A stretch of DNA of 13,244 bases from an uncultured Planctomycetales bacterium (GCA_937907525.1 CALCIB010000389.1:1-13244), one strand, 5' to 3'. Positions 1 to 7,464 are shown, counted from the first letter of the stretch. A program made the numbers and translations. Notes: generated by a model from the sequence alone, not told the origin.

Positions 1-873
1 TCGCTCTGGACGATCACGATGCCGATCCTCGTCTTCGGCGACGAGGCCCAGAAGAAGCGGTATCTCCCTCCGCTTTGCGACGGTCGCTCCTTCGGCGCCA
101 ACGGCGCCAGCGAGCCCGAGGCCGGCTCGGACATCTTCAGCATGAAGACCCTGGCCCGGCGCGAGGGGGACAAGTGGATCATCAACGGCCGCAAGATCTG
201 GATCACCGGCGGCCCGGTCGCCGACGTCTTCCTGATCTTCGCCACCACCGACCCCAGCAAGGGCGTCCTGGGGATCACCGCGTTCCTGATCGACCGCGGC
301 GCGCCGGGGCTCAAAATCGTCCGCGAGATCGACAAGCTCGGCATGCGCACCGCGCCCATGGCCGAACTGGTCTTCGAGGATCTCGAACTCCCCGCCGAAA
401 GCCTCCTGGGCCGCGAGGGTCGCGGATCGCGGATCTTCAACCAGGCCCTGGAATGGGAGCGCGGGGCGATCCTGGCCAGCGTCGTCGGCACGATGCAGCG
501 CCAGGTCGACCGTTGCATCGACCGCGCCCGCAAGCGCAAGCAGTTCGGCCAGGCGATCGGCAAGTTCCAGTCGGTCTCCAACCGAATCGTGGACATGCTG
601 ACGCGGGTGGAGACCAGCCGGTACATGGTCCACCGCTACGCCTGGCTGAAGGGGAAGGGAAAGGACGCGGCCATCGCCTCGGCCATGGCCAAGCTCCACG
701 TCTCGGAGTCGTTCGCCCAGAACAGCCTGGACGCCGTGCGGATCTTCGGCGCCCAGGGCTACACCATCGAGCAGGGCCTGGAGCGCGACGTCCGCGACAG
801 CACCGGCGGCGTCCTGTTCTCCGGCACCAACGACATCCAGCGCAACATCATCGCCCAGAATCTTCGGATCTGA
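1..873 (+). CDS. Acyl-CoA dehydrogenase family flavoprotein, N-terminus cut by window edge
   Basis: The frame is open from base 1 and ends at TGA 871-873, giving about 290 residues of a family that is usually near 380. Roughly the first 90 residues lie outside the window, so the first ATG (19) is probably internal. Family members oxidise acyl-CoA or acyl-carrier thioesters to the enoyl form using FAD and pass electrons to ETF. Visible signatures are ASEPEAGSD and KIWITGG (middle beta domain, FAD contact), KLGMRTAP, RKQFGQAIGKFQ, and the C-terminal block RDSTGGVLFSGTNDIQ. The usual catalytic Glu of the YEGT motif is replaced here by Ser (820-822). A Glu in WERGAILA (457-459) sits where isovaleryl-CoA dehydrogenase carries its base. 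That arrangement is also known in prolyl-carrier dehydrogenases, so the substrate is open. The 3' end overlaps the convergent membrane/TPR gene by 26 bases. The family call is firm; the substrate is not. Confidence 0.93.
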   Translation, partial: SLWTITMPILVFGDEAQKKRYLPPLCDGRSFGANGASEPEAGSDIFSMKTLARREGDKWIINGRKIWITGGPVADVFLIFATTDPSKGVLGITAFLIDRGAPGLKIVREIDKLGMRTAPMAELVFEDLELPAESLLGREGRGSRIFNQALEWERGAILASVVGTMQRQVDRCIDRARKRKQFGQAIGKFQSVSNRIVDMLTRVETSRYMVHRYAWLKGKGKDAAIASAMAKLHVSESFAQNSLDAVRIFGAQGYTIEQGLERDVRDSTGGVLFSGTNDIQRNIIAQNLRI

Positions 874-3685
874 CCGGTCGCGCGTACCTCCTGACCGCCG
901 CCGCCACCGCCCCGGCCGCGCCGCGGGCGGCGGCGTCGGAGGCGCATTCGACGGCGGCCATCGCCTGCTCCAGGGCGGCGTCGGGCCTGGCGGCGTCCTG
1001 CTCCAGGACCGCCAGGCCGTAGCGGGCCTCGAACAACTCGGGTTCGACCTCGACCGCCTTGCGATAAAGCTCGCGAGCCTCGTCGAAGCGACCCTCCACC
1101 AGGGCGCAAACGGCGAGCCTCGCGTCGCGAACCGCCGGCCGAGGCGCGTCGACGACCGCCTGAAGGTGACGGCGGGCGCGCTCCGGCTCCCCCAGGTGGA
1201 GCGACAGATTCGCCAGCCGCTCGACCACGTTCCAACGCGCCTTGCCCGGCGGATACGCCGATTCCAACAGCCGGACGACCGTCTCCACCCGACCCGACTC
1301 CAACGCGCGCTCCACGATCCGGTCCAGCTCGTCGAGGTTCCTCCACGACGACGGCGCCGGCGGACCCAGCCGCCGGTCGACCTGGGCGAGCGCCGGGCCG
1401 GCCGACTCGATCAGCGCCCGCTGGCTGGGATTGATCGGGCTCATCCCGGCCAGCCGCGCCAGGACCGGCCGCAACGGTTCCAGCATCCCCCGATTCTGGT
1501 ACGTCTGCTGAAGCAACGCCTGCGTCAAGAAGTCGTCGGGGGCGATGCCCGCGGCCCGCCGCAGCGCGTGGGTCGCCCGCATCGGGGAAAGATCGAAGAT
1601 CGGATCGAACGGAGCGCGGCAGCGGGCGGAGGGGCCGGCGACGTCGCGGAACTGCTCGGTGTAGCCGATCGACTTCCAGCCCTCCAGCGAGCCCGGATCG
1701 ACCCCGACCACCCGCCAGGCGTAATCCAACGCCAGCCACGAGAACTGGCGGGCGAGGTCGCCGCGCCCCGCCGCCAGCAGGAAGTTGGCGTAGTTCCGGC
1801 TCGCCTTCGACGCCGCGATCAGCGCCGGGATTCCGCGCGGCCCATCCTCGGCGTCGGGATGAAAGTGTCGGGCGCCGAAATCGACCTCGTGGGCGGCGAC
1901 GAACTCGCGATACGACTCGTGCATGAAGACCGCCGCGATCGGGTCGAACCAGACGCACCGCCAACGCGCGTCGGCCAGCACTCCGGCGCCGACGGCGGCG
2001 CTGTTCTCGTGATCGGTAATGACGGTCGGCCGTCCCTGGGATTCCAGGTCGGCCATCCCCGCGCGGTCGCCGGCCGCGAGTCGCTCCTTAAGCTCCAGGT
2101 AGTGGCCGTACAGGTCCACTCCGGTCACTTCGAGTCGAGGGTCGGTGAAGACCGTCTTGCCCGGCCCGCCGGGCCTCTCGGGGCTGAATTCGTAAATGTA
2201 GAGGGACGCCAGGCCGTTGTGGAAGGTCACGCAGCGGTCGGGCGATCCCGGCCCGCCGGCGAGCTGGACGGCCTCGTGGGGGAACGTAAGCGGCTCCTCG
2301 CCCCATCCCAGAATCCGGCCCTCGCCCACCCAGGCGTAAAACGCTCCGCTCCCCACCGCCAGGATCAGCGCGATCAACGTCGCGAGCGCCGTCGCCCGCG
2401 GACGGACCCCCGGAACGTGTTCCGCGTCCCCGGCGATCGATCGCCGCGGCCGGCGTCGCGTGCCGATCCATTCGGCGAAGTTCCAGGCCGTCACCGCGCC
2501 CACCACCGCGGCGAACTGATGGCTGTTGCGCGTCGCCTGGAAGCTCAAGGCCGAGAACGCGACGAACAGAAGCAACCGAAAGACGCTGATCCGCCAGCCG
2601 TCGTCGTCCGGCGCGACCGGATCCGCGACGGCCTTCTTGCCGCGCTTCGACTCGGCCCCCTTGCCGGTCTTCCCCTTCCTCCTCCGGCTCGGCGGCGGCT
2701 CGTCGGCCGGCTCGTCCGCGACGCCCCGCAGCCGCGCGGCCGCGATCGCGAAGATCGGGACGAGGAAACTCAAGGCCCCCAGGGCGAGGGTCGCGAAGTG
2801 GATCTGAAGCGGGACGCTTCCCCAGCCGCCGTGGGCGATGAACTCGGGGATCGGCTTGAGCTCGGCGATCGTGGAACTGAACTTCGGACTCCCCATCGTG
2901 GCGGCAAGTTCCAGAGGGTAGATCGCCCCCCGGACGCCGTAAGGGTTGAGCAGGCACGCCGCGACCGTCGCCGCCGACGCCGGAACCACCGTCGTCCACC
3001 ACTTGCGACGCTCCGCCGACAACGTCCCGCGACGCAACGCCGCGTCGATCAAGGCGAAACCCAGGACGATCGGGCCGAGCACGAACAGCCCGTGCGAGTT
3101 CACCCACGCGATTTGCACCAACGGCAGCAACCACGCAAGGTTAGGCCGACGATCCCAACGAATCAGCACCGCCAGGAAAAGCGACAGGTACAGCAGCGTC
3201 ATGGTTTCCGGACGGATGTACATCCGCCCGGAAAGCACCAGGAGCGCCGGCAGCCACGCGAGGACCATCGCCCAGACCGGCCAGGTTCGTTTCCGGGCGG
3301 TGACGAGTAGGAACATCGCCGCGCAGGTCACGACGCACTTGGCGAACGTCAAGGCCGGGACGCCGCCGCGCTCGTGGACCCAACTCATGCCGACCTGGAA
3401 CAACCAATGCAGATCGATCCAGGGGGTGCCGGCGCGGGTGTAGGTGAAGAAATCGACCCTGGGGATCTCCCCCGTCGCGCGGATCAAATCGCCGGCGCGG
3501 AGGTGCCAGTAGAAATCGGCGGTGTCCCTGAGTTCGAAGACGCCCAGGAGGAACGTCAGGACCAGGAAGAAGCCGATCAGAACGGCGTCGAACAGTCGAA
3601 GGCCGGGGGGGACCGCCTGATGGTCGGCCCCGACCGACCTGGACGGGCGCGATTTCGACGACGACGCGGAACGACCCTCGGACAT
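848..3685 (-). CDS. Polytopic membrane protein with GT-C-like N-terminal half and C-terminal TPR region
   Basis: A 945-residue protein of unknown exact function. Start chosen at ATG 3685-3683, preceded by a GGGGGT stretch; a TTG at 3787 would extend the frame by 34 Arg/Pro-rich residues but almost touches the upstream gene. From the ATG, residues 32-50 form the first membrane helix. It is followed by DTADFYWHLRAGD (54-66) and TPWIDLHWLFQV (87-98), a loop resembling the first extracytoplasmic loop of GT-C-type glycosyltransferase-like membrane proteins. Further hydrophobic segments lie near 116-129, 136-153, 161-176, 198-216, 230-246, 294-317, 367-384 and 432-452. A basic, Pro-rich insert (about 322-364) interrupts them. 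From about 456 the protein is soluble. TPR-like helical pairs are clear at about 818-911 (for example GRFDEARELYRKAVEVEPEL). A role in surface glycan or envelope assembly is inference only. Its stop lies inside the convergent dehydrogenase gene. Confidence 0.85.
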   Translation of the reverse strand: MSEGRSASSSKSRPSRSVGADHQAVPPGLRLFDAVLIGFFLVLTFLLGVFELRDTADFYWHLRAGDLIRATGEIPRVDFFTYTRAGTPWIDLHWLFQVGMSWVHERGGVPALTFAKCVVTCAAMFLLVTARKRTWPVWAMVLAWLPALLVLSGRMYIRPETMTLLYLSLFLAVLIRWDRRPNLAWLLPLVQIAWVNSHGLFVLGPIVLGFALIDAALRRGTLSAERRKWWTTVVPASAATVAACLLNPYGVRGAIYPLELAATMGSPKFSSTIAELKPIPEFIAHGGWGSVPLQIHFATLALGALSFLVPIFAIAAARLRGVADEPADEPPPSRRRKGKTGKGAESKRGKKAVADPVAPDDDGWRISVFRLLLFVAFSALSFQATRNSHQFAAVVGAVTAWNFAEWIGTRRRPRRSIAGDAEHVPGVRPRATALATLIALILAVGSGAFYAWVGEGRILGWGEEPLTFPHEAVQLAGGPGSPDRCVTFHNGLASLYIYEFSPERPGGPGKTVFTDPRLEVTGVDLYGHYLELKERLAAGDRAGMADLESQGRPTVITDHENSAAVGAGVLADARWRCVWFDPIAAVFMHESYREFVAAHEVDFGARHFHPDAEDGPRGIPALIAASKASRNYANFLLAAGRGDLARQFSWLALDYAWRVVGVDPGSLEGWKSIGYTEQFRDVAGPSARCRAPFDPIFDLSPMRATHALRRAAGIAPDDFLTQALLQQTYQNRGMLEPLRPVLARLAGMSPINPSQRALIESAGPALAQVDRRLGPPAPSSWRNLDELDRIVERALESGRVETVVRLLESAYPPGKARWNVVERLANLSLHLGEPERARRHLQAVVDAPRPAVRDARLAVCALVEGRFDEARELYRKAVEVEPELFEARYGLAVLEQDAARPDAALEQAMAAVECASDAAARGAAGAVAAAVRRYARPVRSEDSGR

Positions 3686-3740
3686 CGACCGACCCCCGAC
3701 CCGGCTGGCTCGAACCGGGCGCGGCGCGACCCGGTCCCAA

Positions 3741-3770
3741 AGTCTACCACCGCGTTCGGGGCCGGGTCGA
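3741..3770 (-). promoter_or_regulatory. Weak sigma-70-like promoter candidate for the membrane/TPR gene
   Basis: On the minus strand TCGACC (3770-3765) and TAGACT (3746-3741) are 18 bases apart, each matching 4 of 6 consensus bases. Transcription would begin near 3734 and give a leader of about 48 bases before ATG 3685, which would exclude the upstream TTG. Such matches arise by chance, so this is only a candidate. Confidence 0.25.
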
Positions 3771-3791
3771 GTTAGGCGACGGTCCAAGTCT

Positions 3792-4238
3792 TCAATTGAG
3801 ATCGAGCCAGTTGACGGCGCTGGCGGGGGTCATCGGCCGGCTCGTCCGCGGCGCGTAGTAGTTGTTGCGACGGGTCGGGTAGGCGAAGGGAGAGAGCCGG
3901 GGCATGTTCGGCGTGGTCGTCGTGGTCCCCTGGACGGGCCGAAGGACGCCGTCGTAGCCGCGGCTGTAGGTCACGATCGGGGCCGTGCCGAAGCGCATCG
4001 CCGAGACCGGGCCGTTGAGCGACAGCGTGGAATCGCCGTACATGCTCATGGGCGAATACCCCTGGCTCGCCGGCGCGCCGCCGCCGACGGTGATGTAGGG
4101 GGTCGGCTCGAACGTCCCCAGGGTGGGTCTGGGATCGATGAAGCCCTGCGCGCGAGAGGGAGAGGCCGTCGCCGCGAAGCCGGCGGCCGCGGCGCATAAT
4201 GCGATCGGGAGCGGCGATCGGAAGGGGGCGAATCTCAT
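3792..4238 (-). CDS. Small secreted protein of unknown function
   Basis: A 148-residue protein that I do not recognise. It starts at ATG 4238-4236 with GAGG eight bases upstream. The N terminus is a standard Sec signal peptide: basic MRFAPFR, hydrophobic LPIALCAAAAGFAATA, then a likely signal peptidase I site after SRA (about residue 30). The mature part (about 118 residues) has no Cys and is rich in Pro, Thr, Tyr, Ser and Gly, with a TTTTT run at about 106-110 and paired aromatics (NNYYAPR). This suggests an extended or low-complexity exported protein rather than an enzyme. It ends 106 bases before the start of the membrane/TPR gene on the same strand, so the two might be cotranscribed, although a weak promoter candidate lies between them. 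Secretion is well supported; no function can be assigned. Confidence 0.8.
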   Translation of the reverse strand: MRFAPFRSPLPIALCAAAAGFAATASPSRAQGFIDPRPTLGTFEPTPYITVGGGAPASQGYSPMSMYGDSTLSLNGPVSAMRFGTAPIVTYSRGYDGVLRPVQGTTTTTPNMPRLSPFAYPTRRNNYYAPRTSRPMTPASAVNWLDLN

Positions 4239-4265
4239 GGGAGCATCCTCGGGTCGACTGGTGGG

Positions 4266-4292
4266 ACGGAGGCCCGATCGCTCGGGCCCCGT
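4266..4292. repeat. GC-rich inverted repeat between regulator and secreted-protein gene
   Basis: GGCCCGA (4271-4277) pairs with TCGGGCC (4282-4288) around a TCGC loop. ACGG (4266-4269) and CCGT (4289-4292) extend the stem with one bulged A. It lies 28 bases before the secreted gene's ATG and about 90 bases after the regulator's stop. No T-tract follows on either strand, so it could be a Rho-assisted end, a 5' leader structure or an operator. Confidence 0.45.
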
Positions 4293-4382
4293 CGGCCGTC
4301 CTGGACGTCGGCTTGAGGAAATCTACACCACGATCCGACCGCGCGGCTGGAATTCACGAATCCCGCGTCGCGTGACGCGCGC

Positions 4383-4937
4383 TCAGAGCGAGTGCCGACC
4401 GCGCGACAGCAGCCCGTGCAGGTCGTCGAGGACGCGGGCGACCCCGGGCCCCACCGGCGAATGCAACAGGTCGTGGAGCTTGGACATCAATTCGCCCTCG
4501 CGATGCAGCACGCTCTCGTGCGCCTGCTGGGGCGGCGGCGCGACGTGCTCGCTCGCGACCGGACGGGACTGGCCGCGGAAGTCCTCGACGCGCCGGGGGT
4601 AGCCATGAGTCTGGACCGCCGCCGGCAGGGACAGCGGACCTCCCTCGCCGGGGAGCCAGCGATCCGCCTCTCGCGGCGAAAACCCGGACGCGGCCCCGCG
4701 CTCGGCGGGTCGCGCCGGAGTCTGGGAGGACGTCTCGCTCTCGCCCAACAGCGAATCCATCGAGACGTCCAGGGCCGACGCGATCCGCCGCAAGGTGCCG
4801 GCGCGAGGCAGTCCGGTCTTGCCGCTCTCGATCTGATACAGGGCCGTGCGGGAGATCTCGGCCCGATTGGCCAGTTCGTCCGGCCCCCAACCCTTGGCGT
4901 ACCGGAAGTCCCGGACGCGCTGCGCCAACGTCACCAT
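4383..4937 (-). CDS. XRE-family helix-turn-helix transcriptional regulator
   Basis: A 184-residue DNA-binding protein. Start chosen at ATG 4937-4935 because GGAGGG lies four bases upstream; an upstream TTG at 5027 has no such support. Residues 4-65 are a classical Cro/C1-type HTH. ELANRAEISRTALYQIESGK (21-40) carries the two HTH helices, and TLRRIASALDVSMDSLLGE (48-66) is the typical closing segment. After this comes a Pro/Ser/Gly-rich, probably disordered linker (about 67-148), then a short Leu-rich helical tail (about 149-180, with LMSKLHDLLHS and RVLDDLHGLLSRG) that might mediate dimerisation. No peptidase, cupin or toxin-partner domain is attached, and no neighbouring gene looks like a toxin. 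Targets are unknown; autoregulation is plausible because an AT-rich promoter-like patch lies just upstream. The family call is confident. Confidence 0.9.
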   Translation of the reverse strand: MVTLAQRVRDFRYAKGWGPDELANRAEISRTALYQIESGKTGLPRAGTLRRIASALDVSMDSLLGESETSSQTPARPAERGAASGFSPREADRWLPGEGGPLSLPAAVQTHGYPRRVEDFRGQSRPVASEHVAPPPQQAHESVLHREGELMSKLHDLLHSPVGPGVARVLDDLHGLLSRGRHSL

Positions 4938-5423
4938 GATTCCCTCCGTCTTTGGGAAGATCGTCGTTGAAACCGCCCGGTCGCCAACGGAGCCACGAAC
5001 CCGACTCACGCTATAATAACACGCCAAACGGCGCGGCGAACCTCACGAAAGCCGGAAAGCTCGAAGGCGGAATCGTACAAAACGAGTCGATATCCGTCAA
5101 GGACTTCGGATCCAAACGCCAAGAAAAGTAAGGCGCGGGCCGAGGTCGACGTTCCAGCGTCCGTTGCGTGCGCGACTTAGGTCGACCCACGCTTCGGACG
5201 CCGCGCGACAGGGCGGATGAAACCGGGGCCTTACGTCGCGGTCGGGTCGGTCGACGAGTTCCGCGAACCGTCCGTTCCGCGACGAACGAGCCTTTGGGTT
5301 TCTACGTCGCGAGTGGAACGTCTGTGCGGGCCTCGTCGGCCGGACTTATGGGAAGTGTAGAATTCGAAGTCGCCCAAGGGGAACCGTCGGACTCGATTCG
5401 CGCCGAATTTTTCTTTCGACGCC
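4938..5423. other. 486-base intergenic region with no supported gene
   Basis: The stretch lies between the XRE regulator start and the stop of the 86-residue protein, both on the minus strand. It is visibly less GC-rich than its surroundings, with A-rich patches such as CAAGAAAAGTAAGG and AATTTTTCTTTC. It holds the promoter candidate at 5013-5040 and an 8-base inverted repeat CGTCGCGG/CCGCGACG within about 5233-5285. A plus-strand frame at 5168-5449 has no ribosome binding site and an unnatural Arg-rich composition. I find no tRNA fold. The length leaves room for a small RNA or for regulator binding sites, but nothing in it is diagnostic. Confidence 0.6.
5013..5040 (-). promoter_or_regulatory. 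Candidate extended -10 promoter for the XRE regulator
   Basis: On the minus strand TGTTATTAT (5021-5013) is an extended -10 with 5 of 6 matches, preceded after 16 bases by TTCGCC (5040-5035), a weak -35. It is an isolated AT-rich patch in very GC-rich DNA, about 75 bases upstream of the chosen ATG. The plus strand reads a perfect TATAAT at 5012-5017 but lacks a -35. Confidence 0.35.
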
Positions 5424-5684
5424 TCAGGACTTGGCGTCGAGTTCCTTAAGGACGCCTACCAAGAGTTGGGGGTCGCGCTTCGTCATGAGATGAGCGATTC
5501 GCGACTCGGGGAATTCCAGCTTCCGCAGGGTCTCCTCGACCCGCTTCCAGAGCCGGTCGCGCGCCTTGCCCTCGGCGAGGAAGAGATCGGTGACCGACTC
5601 GGAGAGGCGCTGGAAGGCGATGGCGTCGAAGTTGCGGTAGTAGCGCTCGATGATCTTCTTCTGATACGGCGTGTGGTCGGTCAT
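5424..5684 (-). CDS. Conserved small helical protein of unknown function
   Basis: An 86-residue protein. Start chosen at ATG 5684-5682 with GAGGA eight bases upstream; the longer frame back to 5825 has a Pro/Arg-rich composition and would overlap the end of the neighbouring surface-protein gene. The sequence is highly charged and predicted all-helical: HTPYQKKIIERYYRNFD (4-20), then RLSESVTDLFLAEGKARDRL (26-45), then KRVEETLRKLEFPESRIAHL (47-66), ending VLKELDAKS. It has no signal peptide, membrane segment or Cys, so it is probably cytoplasmic. From memory, proteins of this pattern (YQKKII.RYY, then a helical body with PESRI) recur as uncharacterised single-domain proteins in planctomycetes. 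I cannot name a function. An inverted repeat GACGCC/GGCGTC (5418-5438) overlaps the stop codon. Confidence 0.8.
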   Translation of the reverse strand: MTDHTPYQKKIIERYYRNFDAIAFQRLSESVTDLFLAEGKARDRLWKRVEETLRKLEFPESRIAHLMTKRDPQLLVGVLKELDAKS

Positions 5685-5808
5685 GTCGGTCGTCCTCGCG
5701 CGGCGGTCGATCGGTGGGCGGCGTTCGGTCCATCGTAGACGGGCGTTCGGCGCGACCGCCAGGCCGGCCTCGCGAGGAGGCGCGGCCCGCGGGCTGGCGA
5801 CGGGCGGG

Positions 5809-7464
5809 TCAGTGGGCGCCGCCAAGGACCTCGTCCACCGGCGCGGGGACGTTCAAGGCGTCGCGACCGACCTTCATGTTGTCGAGGTAGCCGTCGAGAC
5901 CGCGCGTCATCCGCGCCGAGAGCCGGCGTCCGGTCGCTTCCGACGGCAGGCTCACGACCTGCCTGGACGCGATGATCGGGGTCGGGGTTCCGAGCTTGGT
6001 GGCCGCGGAGTAGTCGACCTTCAGATCGTTCGTCGTCGCGGGCGAGGCCGCGCCGGGGATCGCGACCGCGGCGAGCGGCCTCGGGGCCGTCAGGGGCGAG
6101 GTCGCGGGCGATTGGTTGAAGACGCTCCAGTCAAGGATGGCGTCCGGGTTGGAACCGGCCAACCGCTGAAGCGCCTTGTACTGCGACGGGTTGCCGCGGT
6201 TCATCAGGAACTTCAGCCGGCCGCTGGCCCCGGCCGAGTTCGAGACGTTCAACACCTGGTTCTGGGTGATGATCTGCTGGCCGTCGGTGGTCTCGGCGGT
6301 GAAGGTCAGCGTTTGCAGGCCGGGGCCCGCCTGGATGTCGCTGGCCCTGAAGACGAACGTCTGGGCCGGGAACGGGCTGCGCGGGAACCAGTGGACCTGG
6401 GTCGCCACCGGCTTGGCTCCGTCGAGGTCGACGGTCGCCGGGTCGATCGTCGTCGGGTCGAAGCCCGAGGTCCCCTGGACGTAGACCCGCACCAGGTCGG
6501 CGTGGCCGGTGTCGATGATCCGATGCTCGTGGGGGTTGATGAGGATCGGCGGCGAGATCGGCGGGCAGACCGGCGGCTCGGGCGTCGGCGGGGTGGCGGC
6601 GCCGATCAGGACCGGCTGCAACGGGAAGAGGGCCTCGGTGATCGGCTGGTCGACTCCCGAGCCGCCGAAGGCCCCCACCTTGATCACGGAGTTCGGCGTC
6701 AGGTCGGTGCCGGTGATCGACTTGTAGAGCGTGTCGAAGTTGACGATCGACAGCTCCATGTCGGGGTGTTCGGGGTCGTTCTGGGTGTAGATGTTCCCCT
6801 GGTACTGCGGGAGTTGGGCGCCGAAGGTCGGGATGGCGTTGGGCGCGCCCTGGACCGCCTCCGCGACCTCGAAGGTCTTGGGGGCCCCGCCGGAGGGGGG
6901 GACGTTGGAGAAGCCGGCGACGATCTGACCGGTGCTCGCGCCCAGGAAGTCGAGGTAGGCCCCCATGAACTCGCTGCCGCCGAAGTCCGCCGGGTCGCGG
7001 AACCCCGGATTCGGGGGCAGGCCGATGCTCGAGTCGCCGCTGATGATGATGGGATTGACGGTCCCCGAATTTCCGTTATTGTCGGAGTCGCTCGCGATCA
7101 CCGATCGGCCCTGGGAGTCGAACGGGTTCGCGGGCTGGCCGATGCCGATGGAGAGCGTCCCGCCGTCGTCGGGGGTGTAGGTCACGCGCAGTTCGTTGAT
7201 GTCGAAGCCCGAGACGCCGACGACCGATTGCAAGGCCGCCGGCATGGTCGGGTGCAGGACGCTGGGGTTGTCGGGTAGGACCACGACGCCTGGACTCTGT
7301 GTAGCGGGAAAATCGATTGGGACGTTTCCCGTGAAGGTGACGGAGAGCATTTGCCGATGATCAAGCTGTTCCATCACGACGCCGGCGGAACGGATCGACC
7401 TGACGCGGTCGCCGCGGCGGCGCCACGAGCGGACGGCTTGCAGCAGTCTTTCGAATAGCGACAT
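5809..7464 (-). CDS. Exported surface protein with LEPR-XLL-like N terminus
   Basis: A 551-residue probable cell-surface protein, starting at ATG 7464-7462 with AAAGGA about ten bases upstream. The N terminus is basic (SWRRRGDRVRSIRS) and leads into MEQLDHRQMLSV (31-42), a divergent form of the LEPR-XLL motif that marks many large planctomycete extracellular proteins. There is no classical hydrophobic signal core. Residues about 90-282 form a beta-rich domain homologous to residues 81-265 of the divergent neighbour, including PTFGAQLPQYQGNI and MELSIVNFDTL. A Pro-rich hinge (291-307) follows. Then comes a second domain (about 320-408) with VQGTSGFDPTTIDPATVDLDG and FVFRASDIQ, a pattern I associate with repeat domains of planctomycete and cyanobacterial surface proteins. 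The tail (about 409-551) is Ala/Pro/Thr-rich and has no anchor. No catalytic motif is visible; an adhesive or structural role is inference. Confidence 0.88.
   Translation of the reverse strand: MSLFERLLQAVRSWRRRGDRVRSIRSAGVVMEQLDHRQMLSVTFTGNVPIDFPATQSPGVVVLPDNPSVLHPTMPAALQSVVGVSGFDINELRVTYTPDDGGTLSIGIGQPANPFDSQGRSVIASDSDNNGNSGTVNPIIISGDSSIGLPPNPGFRDPADFGGSEFMGAYLDFLGASTGQIVAGFSNVPPSGGAPKTFEVAEAVQGAPNAIPTFGAQLPQYQGNIYTQNDPEHPDMELSIVNFDTLYKSITGTDLTPNSVIKVGAFGGSGVDQPITEALFPLQPVLIGAATPPTPEPPVCPPISPPILINPHEHRIIDTGHADLVRVYVQGTSGFDPTTIDPATVDLDGAKPVATQVHWFPRSPFPAQTFVFRASDIQAGPGLQTLTFTAETTDGQQIITQNQVLNVSNSAGASGRLKFLMNRGNPSQYKALQRLAGSNPDAILDWSVFNQSPATSPLTAPRPLAAVAIPGAASPATTNDLKVDYSAATKLGTPTPIIASRQVVSLPSEATGRRLSARMTRGLDGYLDNMKVGRDALNVPAPVDEVLGGAH
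7345..7365 (-). other. LEPR-XLL-like targeting motif (LDHRQML)
   Basis: Residues 34-40 of the 551-residue protein read LDHRQML, followed by Ser. The usual planctomycete motif has the form LEPRxLL-S. Spacing to the basic N terminus and the following beta-rich region fits. E to D, P to H and the first of the paired Leu to Met are changed, so profile searches may miss it. Confidence 0.65.

Noticed and set aside
1166..3310. 714-codon open frame on the plus strand
   Set aside because: It lies wholly antisense to the membrane/TPR gene, is dominated by Arg, Pro, Gln and Gly, and has no ribosome binding site or recognisable domain. It is a typical GC-rich shadow frame.
3686..3787. 34-residue N-terminal extension of the membrane/TPR protein from TTG 3787
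   Set aside because: It has no ribosome binding site, consists of Arg/Pro/Gly, and the ATG at 3685 leads directly into a sensible N terminus and first membrane helix.
5050..5300. tRNA or other structured RNA in the gene-free region
   Set aside because: No cloverleaf, T-loop GTTCRA block or known riboswitch core is visible; the single 8-base inverted repeat has a long loop.
5418..5438. Hairpin GACGCC/GGCGTC at the end of the 86-residue gene as a terminator
   Set aside because: The stem is only six bases with a 9-base loop containing the stop codon, and on the coding (minus) strand it is followed by an A-rich run, not a T-run.
5168..5449. 93-codon plus-strand frame in the intergenic region
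   Set aside because: It has no ribosome binding site, an Arg-rich unnatural composition, and runs into the end of the 86-residue gene on the other strand.
5671..7278. 535-codon open frame on the plus strand
   Set aside because: It is antisense to the LEPR-type surface protein gene and partly to the 86-residue gene. Its Arg/Gly/Val/Asp-rich composition is the mirror of the real gene's codons.
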